A stretch of 64,000 nucleotides of DNA from Flavobacterium sp. CS20 (GCF_018080005.1 NZ_CP073015.1:1054001-1118000), one strand, 5' to 3'; shown: positions 36,300 through 46,126, counted from the first letter of the stretch. Program-made: numbers and translations. The notes: generated by a model from the sequence alone, not told the origin.

Positions 36300-37364
36300 T
36301 TGAAAGAGCGTATTTTAATTGTTGGTGGTGGTTTAAGTGGGCTAACTTTAGCCTATTTGCTTTCAAAAAGAAATATAGAAGCAAAGGTTTTAGAAGCCTC
36401 ACCAAGACTTGGTGGACGTATTCAAACTATAAAAGGAACATTAGAAACACCTTTGGAATTAGGTGCTACTTGGTTTTCGGATATGCATAAGAATATGTTT
36501 AATCTATTAAATGAATTAGGCTTACAGAAATATGAACAGTTTTCTAAAGGCAAATCTTTATTTCAAACCAAATCATTCGAGCCACCACAAGAATTTTTTG
36601 TACCAGCATCTCAAAGCCCATCCTATAGAATAGCAGACGGAACGCAAGCACTAATTGATGCATTGGCGAATCAATTAGATAATGAAAACATAAAACTAAA
36701 CACCAAAGTTAAAGCGATTACGGACATTGGCAATGCGTTGGAAGTCAAAATTTCTAAAGGTCAAAAAATTCAAGCAGATAAAGTTATATTATGTGTACCA
36801 CCACAATTGGTAGATTCACAAATTCAATTTTCACCCGAACTGCCGAATTCAGTTACGAAAGTTCTGCCCACAGTTCATACTTGGATGGCTGGTTCTATAA
36901 AGTTCGTTTTAGAATACAACAACCCTTTTTGGCGGAATAATGGGCATTCAGGAATGTTGTTTAGTCACTCTGGTATTGTTAGCGAAATGCACGACCATAC
37001 AAATGCAAAAGAAAATAAATTTGGTTTCACAGGATTTTTAAATGGAGGTGCGATTTCTTATTCTCAAGAAGTTAGAAAAGAATTTGTCATACGACAACTA
37101 TCAGAACTTCTTGGCAATGAAGTTTTAAATTACAGTAGTTATTCTGACAAGGTTTGGTCAGACAAATTTGTTGTGAGCGAAAGCCAAACTATTCTTAGAC
37201 CACATCAAAATAATGGACATTCCTTGTCGCAAAATAGTTATATGAATGATAAATTATTCTTCTCTGGAACGGAAACAGCAACAGAATTTGGTGGTTATAT
37301 GGAAGGTGCTATTATTTCAGCTTTTAAAGTAAATAAACGAATAAAATTGGTTTCTAAAGAATAA
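36300..37364 (+). CDS. flavin-containing amine oxidase family protein
   Basis: 354 residues from TTG 36300 (LKERILIVGGGLSGLTLA). FAD-binding GxGxxG at residues 9-14, Glu32-type strand VLEASPRLGGRIQT (30-43), and the C-terminal flavin motif FFSGTETATEFGGYMEGAI (about 320-338). It belongs to the monoamine-oxidase/protoporphyrinogen-oxidase superfamily, oxidising a small amine or related substrate; cytoplasmic. Shorter than classical MAO (about 450), as in many bacterial FAD-dependent oxidoreductases. Third gene of the TetR cassette. Confidence 0.85.
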   Translation: MKERILIVGGGLSGLTLAYLLSKRNIEAKVLEASPRLGGRIQTIKGTLETPLELGATWFSDMHKNMFNLLNELGLQKYEQFSKGKSLFQTKSFEPPQEFFVPASQSPSYRIADGTQALIDALANQLDNENIKLNTKVKAITDIGNALEVKISKGQKIQADKVILCVPPQLVDSQIQFSPELPNSVTKVLPTVHTWMAGSIKFVLEYNNPFWRNNGHSGMLFSHSGIVSEMHDHTNAKENKFGFTGFLNGGAISYSQEVRKEFVIRQLSELLGNEVLNYSSYSDKVWSDKFVVSESQTILRPHQNNGHSLSQNSYMNDKLFFSGTETATEFGGYMEGAIISAFKVNKRIKLVSKE

Positions 37365-37368
37365 AAAC

Positions 37369-37502
37369 TGCACACAACAACGTGTATAAGCAATAGCGGT
37401 TTGAGTGTGAACTTGAACCGTTTTTGTGTTTAATTAAGTATCTTGCTATCCGAAAAGTAGTCCTTTTAAATCCGCTACTGCTCATACACAAATACGATGT
37501 GC
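37369..37502 (+). other. attC site (cassette 16)
   Basis: Left core TGCACACAAC matches the cassette start TTGTGTGCA. Arms CGTGTATAAGCAATAGCGG and CCGCTACTGCTCATACAC. The right core reads CGATGTGCAAC where CGTTGTGCAAC is expected, so this junction (about 37496) is damaged or mis-sequenced. Confidence 0.75.
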
Positions 37503-37504
37503 AA

Positions 37505-39188
37505 CATTCCCCATATCAAGAAACTCGATTAATTTCTATTGCTAACGATGCCGATAAAATATTGGTTATTATTTTTGTAATGATCCTTTGTAAGGCCGAT
37601 TTTTCAAATGGTGCTTGAGATAGAGCCCGTGCGCTCATTCTGGTTGAAATGTAAAAAAGCCCCGACTCTTCTCAGGGCTTTGTTGATAATTTCAGTGGTG
37701 GCTACGATAATTCGCAGACCCCGTTCAGAATAATTTTCAATACAAAAATACATTTCCTTAGGATCTTTTTTGTTTAATACTTAAATATTTTTCAATTATG
37801 GCAAGAAAGAAAAAGTTAGAAATGGAAATTGTAAACCAACATGCAAAGAGGTATTGACATTGGAAGTCGGTCTCACTTTGTAGCAGTTGGACAAGCCCTA
37901 GAAGATGTAAAAGAATTTGGGGTTTATGCAGAAGATCTTACTGCAATTTGTCAACACCTAAAAAGCTATGGCATTACCTCAGTTGCCATGGAAAGCACAG
38001 GAGATTATTGGCAAAATCTTTTTACAGAACTCATCAAGCATGATTTTGAAGTTATTTTATGCAATGGAAAATTTACCAAACACGCAAAAGGTAAAAAAAC
38101 AGATGTTAAAGATGCAAGATGGATTCAAAAACTGCATGCATTAGGTTTGCTTACAAGTAGTTTTTTGCCTGACCAGCAGACTGAAATACTTAGAACTTAT
38201 GCACGTCAGCGAGGCAATATTATACATCAAGCGTGGCGACTTCAAGAAAAATGCAAAAGCACCTTAAGTTTTTAAATTTTAGACTTGATGTTGTAGTTAA
38301 AGACATTTGTGGTCTTACAGGTCTTAAAATCATAGAAGATATTTGCAAAGGAAATTTAGACCCTAATGAACTTGCTAAGCATCGGCACTACAATTGCCGA
38401 AAGTCTGAGGCAGAAATAGCAAAAGCCCTCCATGGCAATAACAGGGAAGACTTTCTTTTGGGTTAAAACAAGAATTTCAAACTTATCAGTTTTTACAAAA
38501 ACAATTAAAGGCTTGCGATAAACAGATAGACCAATTCATAAAAAAGCATCTTGACACAAATCCAGAATTAAAAAAACTAAAAACCAATCCAAAACCTTAT
38601 AAAAGAGAAAATAAGAATGCTCCCAAAATAAAGGATTTTAATCAAGTAGCTTATCAGTATTTTGAAGGTGTGGATCTGCTTGCCATTGAAGGCGTAAGTC
38701 ATGCTACAATACTTAGTATTATATGAGATATATCCGGAAGGATTTAGAAAGTTTAATTCTTCAAAAGAATTTGTCTCTTGGTTAAGACTAGCACCAAACA
38801 ACAAAATATCAGGCGGTAAAGTGCTTAGTTCAAAAGTTCCTAAAGGGAGTAATAGATTAAAAATAGCATTACGACAAGCAACTAATTCTATTGGAAATTT
38901 AAAAGATACACACTTGTCTGATTTCTTTAAGCGTGTCGCATTTAGAAAAGGAAGACAAGCGACAGTAAGCGCAACAGCAAGAAAATTGGGTGTAATCATA
39001 TGGAATATGGTTACAAAAAAAGAACCTTATAAACCGCCAAAAGAATATCTATTCCTCGATCAAAAAAGAAAGTTAGGCATAGCCAAAAGAATGAGGAAAC
39101 AAATCGCTAAATTTGGATTAACTAATGAAGATTTAGGCTTAAATGCAAATATCTGTAAAACAGCAACTTAATTTACGTTAGTCAGAAT
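37505..39188 (+). mobile_element. IS110-family element, copy 3
   Basis: Near-identical to copies 1 and 2, about 1,684 bp, inserted at the same offset after the core (position of GTT, then GTGCAA, then CATTCCCC). Right end CGTTAGTCAGAAT at 39188. Confidence 0.85.
37798..39171 (+). pseudogene. IS110-family DEDD transposase, frameshifted
   Basis: Same protein as at 8,588 with breaks near the start (AACATGCAAAGAGG), at about 38,265, at the shared TTGGGTTAAAAC site, and at ATTATATGAGATATATCC (about 38,720), where copy 1 reads ATTATGGTAGAGATAGGTCC. The indels fall at the same places as in copy 2 but with different bases. Confidence 0.8.
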
Positions 39189-39315
39189 TTAAATGAGAAA
39201 TGATTAAATGATAATATCGGACTAACCACCCAATTTTATGTGAGTAACAAGGATAAAGCAGATTAATTGTTACAATAAAAGCTCTGCTCAGTATTAATTT
39301 ATAAATTTTAAAAAG

Positions 39316-40131
39316 ATGAAAAATGTAAGAAGAATTATGTGTTTGACATTATGTCTATTTATTTTTTCTTGTGATGACTCTGTGGATGAAACACAAGAAG
39401 ATGTTATATTGATGTCAAAAAATTTAGAACAACTAAATTATATTGAATATCAAGATGCGTTAGATATTTCAAATCAACTTATAAGTGAATCGATGGAATA
39501 TTTAGAAAATCTTGAGTATAGAGAACAGTCTGAAAGTGAAATAAAAAATGAATTTTACAATCAAAGCACGGTATTAACAAATTTGTCTAATGTGTTAGAG
39601 TATGACACTGAAATAGTACCCGACAACTATAATCAATTTGATATTCAGATAGAGATTTCTGATATAAATAATTCTGAATTTCTCAATGAAATTCAGAAAG
39701 ATTACGCTTCAAATTTGCTGAATGCTGTTGAACAAAATAATTTTGATGAATTAATTCGTATCAAAGATTCATTTAAAAATGACGTTGTAAGTAATCCAGA
39801 ATTGAGAATTTTCAATAGTGGTATAGCATTAATTGAGTCGGCACAAATGTATATGAACTCCAATGGCGATTATTCTTATACTACTTTTGGAGATGATGAT
39901 TGCCTTCATGCGACTTTAGTAGGTGGTGTTATGGGAGGTGTATACGGCATGATTTCCGGAGCCATTGGAGGAGGTCTATCAGGTGTAACCTTAGGTTTTA
40001 TTTTTACAGGTGGTATACTTTCAGTACCAGCAGGTGGAGCTGGTGCAGTTGCAGGAGCAACAAGTGGTGGTTTTCTTGGTTTTTTAGGTGGCGCAATCTT
40101 AGGATATTTAGGTTGTCTTATTTTCGGATAA
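39316..40131 (+). CDS. lipoprotein with glycine-rich hydrophobic C-terminus (paralogue)
   Basis: 271 residues. Signal peptide with lipobox IFSC (Cys19), then DDS. Residues 20-190 are acidic and helical (coil-like, many Glu/Asn). Residues 198-271 are a long Gly/Ala-rich hydrophobic tail with dense small-xxx-small spacing (GGVMGGVYGMISGAIGGG, AGGAGAVAGATSGGFLGFLG). Stop overlaps the next ATG as TAATG, as in the pair at 21,683. The leader shares the CTAACCACCCA block with that cassette. The tail resembles glycine-zipper pore-forming or bacteriocin-like segments; family unknown to me. Confidence 0.7.
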   Translation: MKNVRRIMCLTLCLFIFSCDDSVDETQEDVILMSKNLEQLNYIEYQDALDISNQLISESMEYLENLEYREQSESEIKNEFYNQSTVLTNLSNVLEYDTEIVPDNYNQFDIQIEISDINNSEFLNEIQKDYASNLLNAVEQNNFDELIRIKDSFKNDVVSNPELRIFNSGIALIESAQMYMNSNGDYSYTTFGDDDCLHATLVGGVMGGVYGMISGAIGGGLSGVTLGFIFTGGILSVPAGGAGAVAGATSGGFLGFLGGAILGYLGCLIFG

Positions 40132-40301
40132 TGAAATCAGTCAATGATAAAATATTCATATTTGTAATACCATTATTGATAACAATTAATTTTTATTATT
40201 TCAAAATTATAAAATTAGATAATTTTTTGGACTGTCTAGGTTTTTATTTACTTGGAGTAGTAATATTTTATGTTATCAAAAGATTTTATTATATGACTTG
40301 A
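40131..40301 (+). CDS. two-helix small membrane protein, coupled to lipoprotein
   Basis: 56 residues from ATG 40131 (MKSVNDKIF). Two hydrophobic helices (IFIFVIPLLITINFYYF, CLGFYLLGVVIFYVI) are joined by a short loop with KLDNFLD, with a basic aromatic C-terminus. Same layout as the gene at 22,462. The cassette attC begins 15 bp after the stop. Confidence 0.65.
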   Translation: MKSVNDKIFIFVIPLLITINFYYFKIIKLDNFLDCLGFYLLGVVIFYVIKRFYYMT

Positions 40302-40315
40302 ATTGAATTAAAAAC

Positions 40316-40447
40316 GTTGCACATCAATGCATATATTCAATAGCGGCTTTTGGCTAAAACCAAAGGTCGCTTTTGTTTTTAAATTGATTTTTATACAAAA
40401 ACTTTAGCTATTTTTACCGCTACTGAAATATATACAAACCGTTGTGA
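40316..40447 (+). other. attC site (cassette 17)
   Basis: Left core GTTGCACATC pairs, with one mismatch, with the expected cassette start TTGTGCAAC. Arms and loop closely match the attC of cassette 11. Junction 40441/40442. Confidence 0.8.
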
Positions 40448-40537
40448 GCAATACTGAAAGCAACATTTAGCATTAATTAACATTTTTACTGTTTGACGAA
40501 ATAGAATTCAATTTTATTTTTGTAAAAAAAAATAATT

Positions 40538-41065
40538 ATGAAAAAAACAATTTTACTGTTAGCTTTAACACTAGGTGTTTTGAGCTTAAATTCGTGTAGT
40601 GATGAACAACTACAAGTTGAAAACAATCAAGAACTAATGAAGTCTGCTGAGTCGGATTGGCCAAAAGTTAAAGAAGGTGGTGTAAAAACAACTTGGACGC
40701 TTGGTAGAAAATCTAGAAATTGTAGAGGATTAGGTATTTGTAAACATAAAAAAACTTCTGGCTACATTAAGTTCGAACAAGGAACTCTCGATATTCCTTT
40801 AGCAAAGTCTTTTGAAAATGACGAAAGAACAATTGATGGTTTTATATCACCATCTTCTGATGGTACTCAATTCGCATTTTTAATTAATGAAACTAATTTG
40901 CAAAAACTCGAAGATTATACAGATTTTCGAACATTAATTATTGAAGAAGATTATTATTTCGAAAATGAAGATGTGATTGAGTTAAGAATTAATGAAGGCT
41001 TTTTAATTGAGGCAGGAACATATGATTTTTCATATGATTCAACATACGATGTTTACGAAGTGTGA
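40538..41065 (+). CDS. lipoprotein of unknown function
   Basis: 175 residues. Lipobox LNSC (Cys20), then SDE. The middle has RKSRNCRGLGICKHKK with two Cys near residues 62 and 68. The C-terminal half is acidic and beta-rich (IIEEDYYFENEDVIELRIN, EAGTYDFSYD). Preceded by TTTTATTTTTG (40,512-40,522), which contains a -7-like TATTTTTG. No family recognised. Confidence 0.65.
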   Translation: MKKTILLLALTLGVLSLNSCSDEQLQVENNQELMKSAESDWPKVKEGGVKTTWTLGRKSRNCRGLGICKHKKTSGYIKFEQGTLDIPLAKSFENDERTIDGFISPSSDGTQFAFLINETNLQKLEDYTDFRTLIIEEDYYFENEDVIELRINEGFLIEAGTYDFSYDSTYDVYEV

Positions 41066-41087
41066 TATTCACAAACAAAAATAATTG

Positions 41088-41582
41088 ATGATGAAAATAT
41101 TTTCAACATTACTTATTGTATTAATATCGTTCACGTCGATTGGTCAAACGAACAGCGAGAATTACTTAAAGCAATATGATATATCTAAAGGTGCAATAAA
41201 TGAGTTAACGTTCATAAATAAAACTCAGTTTAATAATTTTATTTCAACATTTGAAGATAATAAGGGTTTTGAGTTGCCTAAATTTTTTATTTTAGATAAT
41301 TCAGGTAAATTATTAAAACATAAACTTGATGTTCGAATTAGTGAATGTGGGAAAGGTGATGTTAATGAACTGAGAAAAAAATATTTTAAGAACCTACCAA
41401 CAATTGATGAACTGAATAATTTTTTTAACGAAAAATTGGAGATTCCTGAGGAAAATGATTTTATCGTAGTTTTTATTTGGCACGAAGCTATGGATAAATT
41501 TAATCAACATACTTTTGAAACTTATCATACTTGGAAGGAAAACGATAACATAAAATTTTATTTTCTTAATTTAAATATGTGA
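41088..41582 (+). CDS. secreted protein of unknown function
   Basis: 164 residues from ATG 41088. Signal peptide ending TSIGQ. The mature part looks thioredoxin-fold-like in outline (LPKFFILDNSGKLLKHK, NDFIVVFIWHEAMDKFN) but no CxxC is present; a single Cys occurs at SECGKG. It could work with the lipoprotein 22 bp upstream. Group II intron 3 begins 5 bp after the stop. Confidence 0.6.
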   Translation: MMKIFSTLLIVLISFTSIGQTNSENYLKQYDISKGAINELTFINKTQFNNFISTFEDNKGFELPKFFILDNSGKLLKHKLDVRISECGKGDVNELRKKYFKNLPTIDELNNFFNEKLEIPEENDFIVVFIWHEAMDKFNQHTFETYHTWKENDNIKFYFLNLNM

Positions 41583-41587
41583 TAAAG

Positions 41588-43581
41588 GTCGAGTAGGTAA
41601 AGGGGAATCCACCCCTAAACCTCTCACAGAACCGTACGTGATAGTCTCCCATCATACGGCTCTTCTTAACAAGTCTATGGCGTAAAACCGTATTGCCAAT
41701 GCACAAACAGATTAGGATAATGCTTTGCAGTTTCCTGTAACCATTTGTAGGCAAAAAACCAGTGTTTACGCCTAAATCTCCGATATTTGTTGCGTACCCA
41801 TTTTGCCAGACGCATATTCAAGAAACGAAATACATAGTGTAATTCACTCATTCTTACTTTGCCGTAATAATTAATCCAACCTCGTACTTTTTCTGCTATT
41901 ATGCCTGCCAAATCTGGCAGGCGTAAATGAACCATACGATGAAGTTTCATCTTAAACAAAGTTTGATTGATGCGTTTCTGTCGTTTACGACTGATTGACG
42001 GTGTAAATCCCAAATGAAAGTTCCCAAAATAGCCCTTTACCATTCTTGGCTTAAATGTAAATCCAAGAAAATCGAATGTTACATAATGAACCTTAAATGG
42101 TGGATGCTTCTTTTGGTTGCGTTTGCAATAAACGATATTGCTCTTGCCGTCTTTTATCTGCAATTTGCACTGTTTAAATCGGGCTTTTACCGCTTCCAAC
42201 GTCCGCAAGGCTTGTTTAAAATTATCGCAATGGATGATAATATCATCAGCATAGCGCTCAAACTTTACTTCCGGGTGGTTGTTCTCAATCCACTTATCAA
42301 AAACAACATGCAAGAAAATGTTTGCCAGTAATGGGCTAATAACACCTCCTTGTGGTGTGCCTTTGTCTCGTGAATGAATACTACCGTCTTTCTTTTGAAT
42401 TGGAGCCTTTAACCAACGTGCTACATACAAGTGAATATGCTTTTCTTTGGTAAAATGTCCTAATGCTTTAAGCATTAAGTCATGGTCTATCTCATCAAAA
42501 AAACTCTTGATATCCAAATCTATCACCCAATCCATTTTCATGCAGTTTTCCCTGCATTGCTTTATGGCTTGATGCGCTGATTTGTTTGGTCGATAGCCAA
42601 AAGAATCTTTACTAAACTGTTTATCTACAATCTGTTCTAATTCTTCTCTTATTACCATTTGAGCCGTTCGGTCTTATACTGTTGGAATGCCAAGCTTCCT
42701 GATTCTGACCGTCTTCTTTGGGTATTTCTACCTCGCGCACAGTACTGGAAAATAACTACCATCGGCTAACCTATTCCATACAGGATATAAGTATTTCATA
42801 GGACGTGAATGTACTTCTGTACTGACAAATTATCAACACCTGAAATACCTTTGTTACTCTTTACCTTTTTAAAGGCATCCCATACCTGTCGCTTTAATAT
42901 CGGTTGCGACTTTTGTTTCTCTTTGAAAATCATCCTAAAAAAATCTTTAGTTGTAATACAATTTAAAACTGTTAAGTCAGTCCCTTCGCTCCATTTCCAT
43001 TACAGAAACTTCATCACTACTACAGACTAATCCGCCACTAATTAACAGTATCGCTACTTTCTACCTTGCCCTTCGGGGTTGTGGTATTTTTGCACTATTA
43101 ATTAGCTTCTCCTGCTCCGTAATTGAGCCGTAAGCAAAGCTCCTGCCCTCTTTATGCCGATTGCCACTTGACCAGAAATAGGTATCATGTCAAGTTCTGT
43201 TCTCGCAAGACCGCCCATCCCTCGATTTTGACAATACTAAAGTTGTTTACGACACTTCTACAAGGGTTCAATCTCGTCTCTTTCAGCTTCTTTACTCCTA
43301 CCATAGCAAACTACTCTGAAAACAACACAGGTAGTGCATTTAACCTTATCGCTCAAGACCAACCCGTGAAAGGAAAGCCCCATAAGGCGGTTTGACTGGT
43401 GTGCCTAATCACTCCCAGCCGAGAGACCAATCCTCATCGTACTCTTTACGTGAATCCACCTGAAACAAATGCCAGGGTCGTTTCTAAATACCAATGAGAC
43501 TCTCATCTCAATTACAGTTATGTTACTTGTTTTCAATGAACTTAATCACTATCTTGTATCCCCAAGTAACGCAGGACACAC
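41588..43581 (-). mobile_element. group II intron (class C, attC-targeting), copy 3
   Basis: 1,994 bp, same ends as copies 1 and 2. The 5' edge is 10 nt from the AAC of GCTCACAAC. Unlike copies 1 and 2, both sides belong to the same cassette: start TTGTGAGC at 40442 matches the core GCTCACAA. Domain V present. Confidence 0.9.
41675..42933 (-). pseudogene. group II intron reverse transcriptase/maturase, frameshifted
   Basis: Main frame of 327 codons from 42658. The RT YADD and maturase blocks match copy 1 almost exactly. The N-terminal part (from about 42933) is broken near 42,700 (GATTCTGACC) and 42,770-42,840, the same places as the other copies but with different base content. Confidence 0.85.
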
Positions 43582-43585
43582 TACT

Positions 43586-43719
43586 GCTCACAACAATGTA
43601 TAAAAGTAATAGCGGTTTGGGTATTAATCCAAACCGCTTTTGCGTTTTATTAAGTACATTGCATACCGAAAAGTAGTTGCTTATTAATCCGCTACTACTC
43701 TTATACTTGACCGTTGGTA
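43586..43719 (+). other. attC site (cassette 18), left arm adjoining intron 3
   Basis: Left core GCTCACAAC, arms TGTATAAAAGTAATAGCGG and CCGCTACTACTCTTATAC, junction 43713/43714. Confidence 0.8.
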
Positions 43720-44207
43720 GCAACTACTCCATAATATTTTTAAAATTATAGGCTCACCCATTTTTTGATAAAGTAAGATGTAGGAATTTTTTCGGTGGAA
43801 TTTTTCTAAATCCTAAATGATAGGCTTATCACGAGGAATGTTAACGATTAAAATCTTATCACGACGAGAAAATCACAATCCGCAACAAAAGGCTGATTTG
43901 CAATAAAATAGTGAATAAAGAAAACAAGGAGCGATGCTAAATCAAAAACTATGGCTAAGCGTCAACGAAATGTTATAACATCGAAATTATGGGAAATTTG
44001 AAATCTGGGAATGAAAAAAAATGGGTGCGAAAGGTTTGGGCATTTTTCAGCAAAAGTTCTCGCCTACTCCACCGCTACTACCAACAATGTGTATCATTAA
44101 TGGCTGTGTTTGGGCAAAATTTTAAGGTTTGTGATTTTTTTTTATCTTTACCAATAAAAACGAAAATGTGTTGACTTTTTGCACGCCACTAATGATACAC
44201 TCGCCCG
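43714..44207 (+). repeat. gene-less repeated cassette R, copy 8
   Basis: Full-length. Its right half matches R9 more closely than other copies (AAATCTGGGAATG, TTTTTTTTATC), suggesting R8 and R9 share recent ancestry. It lies directly upstream of the FRG cassette. Confidence 0.85.
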
Positions 44208-44230
44208 TTACCTGCAAGCTAAATAAAACT

Positions 44231-45492
44231 ATGACCAAAAGAGAAATATCGAATTTAGATTTAAAGGTTCAGTTCACCAACGAATATTTACGAAGCGGTG
44301 GACTTGAAAAAATATTAGACCCAAATCTATTGCAGGACTTAATAGATATGAAGTTTGACCATAACGGAAAAGCTAATCCTGAATCAGTTACACCAAGAGC
44401 AAATGCTTTTATGTTAGCACTTCTTGGAGTACAACTTCAACCACCTTATTTCTCTAAAGACTTTATATCTGAATATTCCTCAATACTTCAAAAATCAAAA
44501 TGCTTTGACCAAATAAATATTGATACAGTTGAACATTTCGATAAAATATATGATGAATATAAAATCAAAGAAGATATGCTTTTTAGAGGCCAAAGAGAAG
44601 CAAGATGGCGTCTTTATAGTAATCTTCAACGTTTTTGGATTCTTCATAAACTTCACGAACAAGAAAATTCTTTTGAAGAGTTTTTAGACAAGCTTGTAAC
44701 AAATGGAAAAACTGATTACGAAGAACATATCAAACAAATTTTAGAGGAACACAATATTGATACTTTAAATGCTATTTCCATACTTGGCTTTTTACAACAC
44801 CATAGTTGCCCAACACCTTTATTAGATTGGACTTACAAATTTCAGAATGCACTATTCTTTGGTTTAGATGGTTTGGAATTAAATCAAGGAGCAAAAGAAA
44901 TAGACAATTATTTTAGTCTGTTCTACATTGAGGAAGAATATATGGGAGAAGGCGGAATGCGTAAATTAATGGAAGCTTTGAAGATGTTGGACAAGCTCTC
45001 ACTTTGGAACTAATTGCAAAAATTGCCAAAGACGATAAAGAAAGATTGGAAATTGAAGAGCATTTTAAAGGACGTAGTATAATCGACAAAAGCAAAGTAT
45101 TTGGTTCGGGACTTGTAAAATATGTTACTGAAATTAAGCATATGGTTAATATTCCTATAAGTTTTTTCAGCGATAAAGATGTAGATAGCGGTTTTATATT
45201 TTCTCTAAACAATAGTAAAAATATACAGAATCAAGTTGGAGTTTTTACTTGGAACGCTGACCCAATAAAACCACTAGAGATTGTAGGAAATGAACAATAT
45301 TTAGAAGCCAAAGCCGAGAACGAGCCAGAGGAATACAGATTTTGCAGTTGTTTTAACATTAATAAAAAACTTGCAGGTCATATACTCAAAAGATTGGAAG
45401 ATGACGGAATTACAAGAGATTTCATATATCCTACACCTGATATTAACAGTTGGAACATTTATGAAAAATCTAGAACAAAAGCCAGCAGGTAA
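44231..45492 (+). pseudogene. FRG-domain protein, one frameshift
   Basis: ATG 44231, 23 bp into its cassette. FRG domain blocks: LFRGQREARW (117-126), FLQHHSCPTPLLDWT (187-201) and ALFFGL (207-212). The frame stops at 45013 but coding continues in another frame (EDVGQALTLELIAKIAKDD onward) to 45492. One T is missing in GCTTTGAAGATG, a homopolymer run. The restored protein is about 420 residues. FRG-domain proteins occur in phage-defence and TA-like contexts; enzymatic role not established to my knowledge. The stop lies 7 bases into the attC. Confidence 0.8.
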
Positions 45493-45618
45493 CATCGGCT
45501 ATAGCAAATGCGGGCTAAAGTGCTAAAATGAAAATAATTACACAAAATAAACTAATCGCTAAACGGAAAGGAAAGTTCCTTGAAATCCCGCACTTGCCAT
45601 AGCCGAGAACCGTTGGTA
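45485..45618 (+). other. attC site (cassette 19)
   Basis: Left core GCAGGTAAC matches the cassette start TTACCTGC. Arms CGGCTATAGCAAATGCGGG and CCCGCACTTGCCATAGCCG; junction 45612/45613. Confidence 0.8.
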
Positions 45619-46107
45619 GCAACTACTCCATAATATTTTTAAAATTATAGGCTCACCCATTTTTTGATTAAATAAGTTGAATGGATTTTTTTCGGTGGAA
45701 TTTTTCTAAATCCTAAATGATAGGCTTATCACGAGGAATGTTAACGAGTAAAATCTCATCACGACGAGAAAATCACAATCCGAAACAATAGGCTGATTTG
45801 CAATAAAATAGCGAATAAAGAAAACGACAAACGATGCTAAATCAAAAACTATGGCTAAGCGTCAACGAAATGTTATAACATCAAAATTATGGGAAATTTG
45901 AAATCTGGGAATGAAAAAAAATGGGTGCGAAAGGTTTGGGCATTTTTCAGCAAAAGTTCTCGCCTACTCCACCGCTACTACCAACAATGTGTATCATTAA
46001 TGGCTGTGTTTGGGCAAAATTTTAAGGTTTGTGATTTTTTTTTATCTTTACCAATAAAAACGAAAATGTGTTGACTTTTTGCACGCCACTAATGATACAC
46101 TCGCCCG
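45613..46107 (+). repeat. gene-less repeated cassette R, copy 9 (array end)
   Basis: Last cassette of the array; its CGCCCG|TT junction at 46107/46108 opens into the IS3-type remnant. No attC lies immediately beyond. Confidence 0.85.
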
Positions 46108-46126
46108 TTGTGCCTCATTCCCCACA

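Noticed and set aside
44913..45212. 99-codon minus-strand frame over the FRG gene
   Set aside because: Shadow of the frameshifted FRG coding sequence.
1..46107. CRISPR array as explanation for the regular repeats
   Set aside because: Repeats are about 494 bp with genes between them, no short repeat-spacer units and no cas genes.
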